A stretch of 64,000 bases of DNA from Aplidium turbinatum (taxonomy: Eukaryota; Chordata; Ascidiacea; Aplousobranchia; Polyclinidae). Position 1 is the first letter of the stretch. Each line of letters begins with the position of its first letter. The stretch covers positions 16,977,323 through 17,041,322 of the forward strand of contig OU964928.1 of assembly GCA_918807975.1 (NCBI GenBank), read 5' to 3'. The position numbers were made by a program, and so were the translations under genes. The notes beneath the pieces were generated by a model, which saw only the letters and a list, made by a program, of their open reading frames with translations, had not been told where the DNA came from and searched no databases. Positions 63,514 through 64,000 of this stretch are shown here, in pieces.

Positions 63514-64000
63514 CATCCAGACAATTTATCAATTTTATCAGTGTTTACATTTCTACGCATTTTTATCAAAATTGGCCAGAGATTCATCCAAAAAGTCATC
63601 GAAAAATTCAGCAAAGACCCACGTCGATTTCACTTTTTATTCAAGAACTGGTTAACTAAACTGGTGGATGATTGTTCTTTTCTGTATGATTCAATGTTAC
63701 GAACAGCTTCATTGAATTCACGAAATACGAGATGATTTTATCTGAACCTGTGAATATCCTTTTTCAGATTTATGTGAGATAAAGCCAATTCCCGCACTAG
63801 TAATGTGGTTCTGAGAGTACAGGAGCTAAAGTTGTCGAATTTTGAGATTACGGGTAGCTCGTAGGTATCTTCGTAAATTAATAGAGAAAGTGGGATACTC
63901 CCGAAGAAGGGTGATATCACAATCGGAGAGCTTGACCAGCCAGTCATCATTCGTATCACCTTCATCCCTCCCACCCCTTTCAGAAAATTGCCTATTTTTG
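63514..64000. other. unclassified right edge
   Basis: The minus strand near 63930-63830 reads DWLVKLSDCDITLLREYPTF then SINLRRYLRATRNLKIRQL, which looks protein-like but is unrecognised. It may belong to an exon or element continuing past the edge. Confidence 0.25.

Overview
This is a eukaryotic window: AT-rich, with spliced genes, GT-AG introns as short as 40-52 nt, and most of its length made of nested transposable elements. An invertebrate animal is certain enough from the gene content (SR splicing factor, augmin subunit, CST telomere subunit); a tunicate or other invertebrate deuterostome is my guess, not a demonstration. No prokaryotic, organellar or CRISPR features are present.

Three host genes can be supported. 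(1) Minus strand, about 7301 down to 1936: the N-terminal third of a CTC1-like gene (CST telomere-replication complex). At least seven exons plus an 18-nt candidate microexon are visible; the gene continues beyond the left edge. One intron has swallowed a hAT transposon, itself hit by a foldback element, and a LINE fragment. (2) Minus strand, 11929-10412: a single-exon 505-codon gene for HAUS8, the microtubule-binding augmin subunit. (3) Plus strand, 51558-60887: a complete four-exon SRSF7/9G8 gene (RRM, CCHC zinc knuckle, RS tail; 222 residues), with a 5.2 kb first intron full of LINE and hAT insertions, a candidate poison exon in intron 2, and a polyadenylation signal at 61056.

The rest is mobile DNA. 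About sixteen hAT-type elements are delimited by terminal repeats and mostly 8-bp target duplications; several keep pieces of transposase. Four families of palindromic or long-TIR elements make 9-bp target duplications: the GGGTCTGCTACT family (six members, 0.16-3.1 kb, with variable tandem sub-repeats), the GGATGCAACC family (three copies, one inside another), a 715-bp perfect-TSD palindrome holding inverted tRNA-like sequences, and a 3.3 kb Mutator-like element ending 173 bp upstream of the SRSF7 start codon. LINEs include a nearly full-length RTE-type element (23851-28612, split by a hAT), a second RTE-type copy in SRSF7 intron 1, a CR1/Jockey-like LINE split by an LTR element, and several 5'-truncated fragments. 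A BEL/Pao-like LTR retrotransposon (30209-36697, fossil, young LTRs) and a derelict relative (37817-42163) carrying four further insertions and a solo LTR fill the middle.

Layout: 1-7.3 kb CTC1-like gene with repeats; 7.3-12 kb foldbacks, a hAT and HAUS8; 12-21.4 kb stacked hATs and a giant foldback; 21.4-23.8 kb hAT relic and foldback; 23.8-28.6 kb RTE LINE; 29-37.2 kb LINE interrupted by the LTR element; 37.3-42.5 kb nested LTR remnants; 43-51.4 kb SINE, foldback and Mutator-like elements; 51.4-61.1 kb SRSF7; 61.1-64 kb hAT copies.
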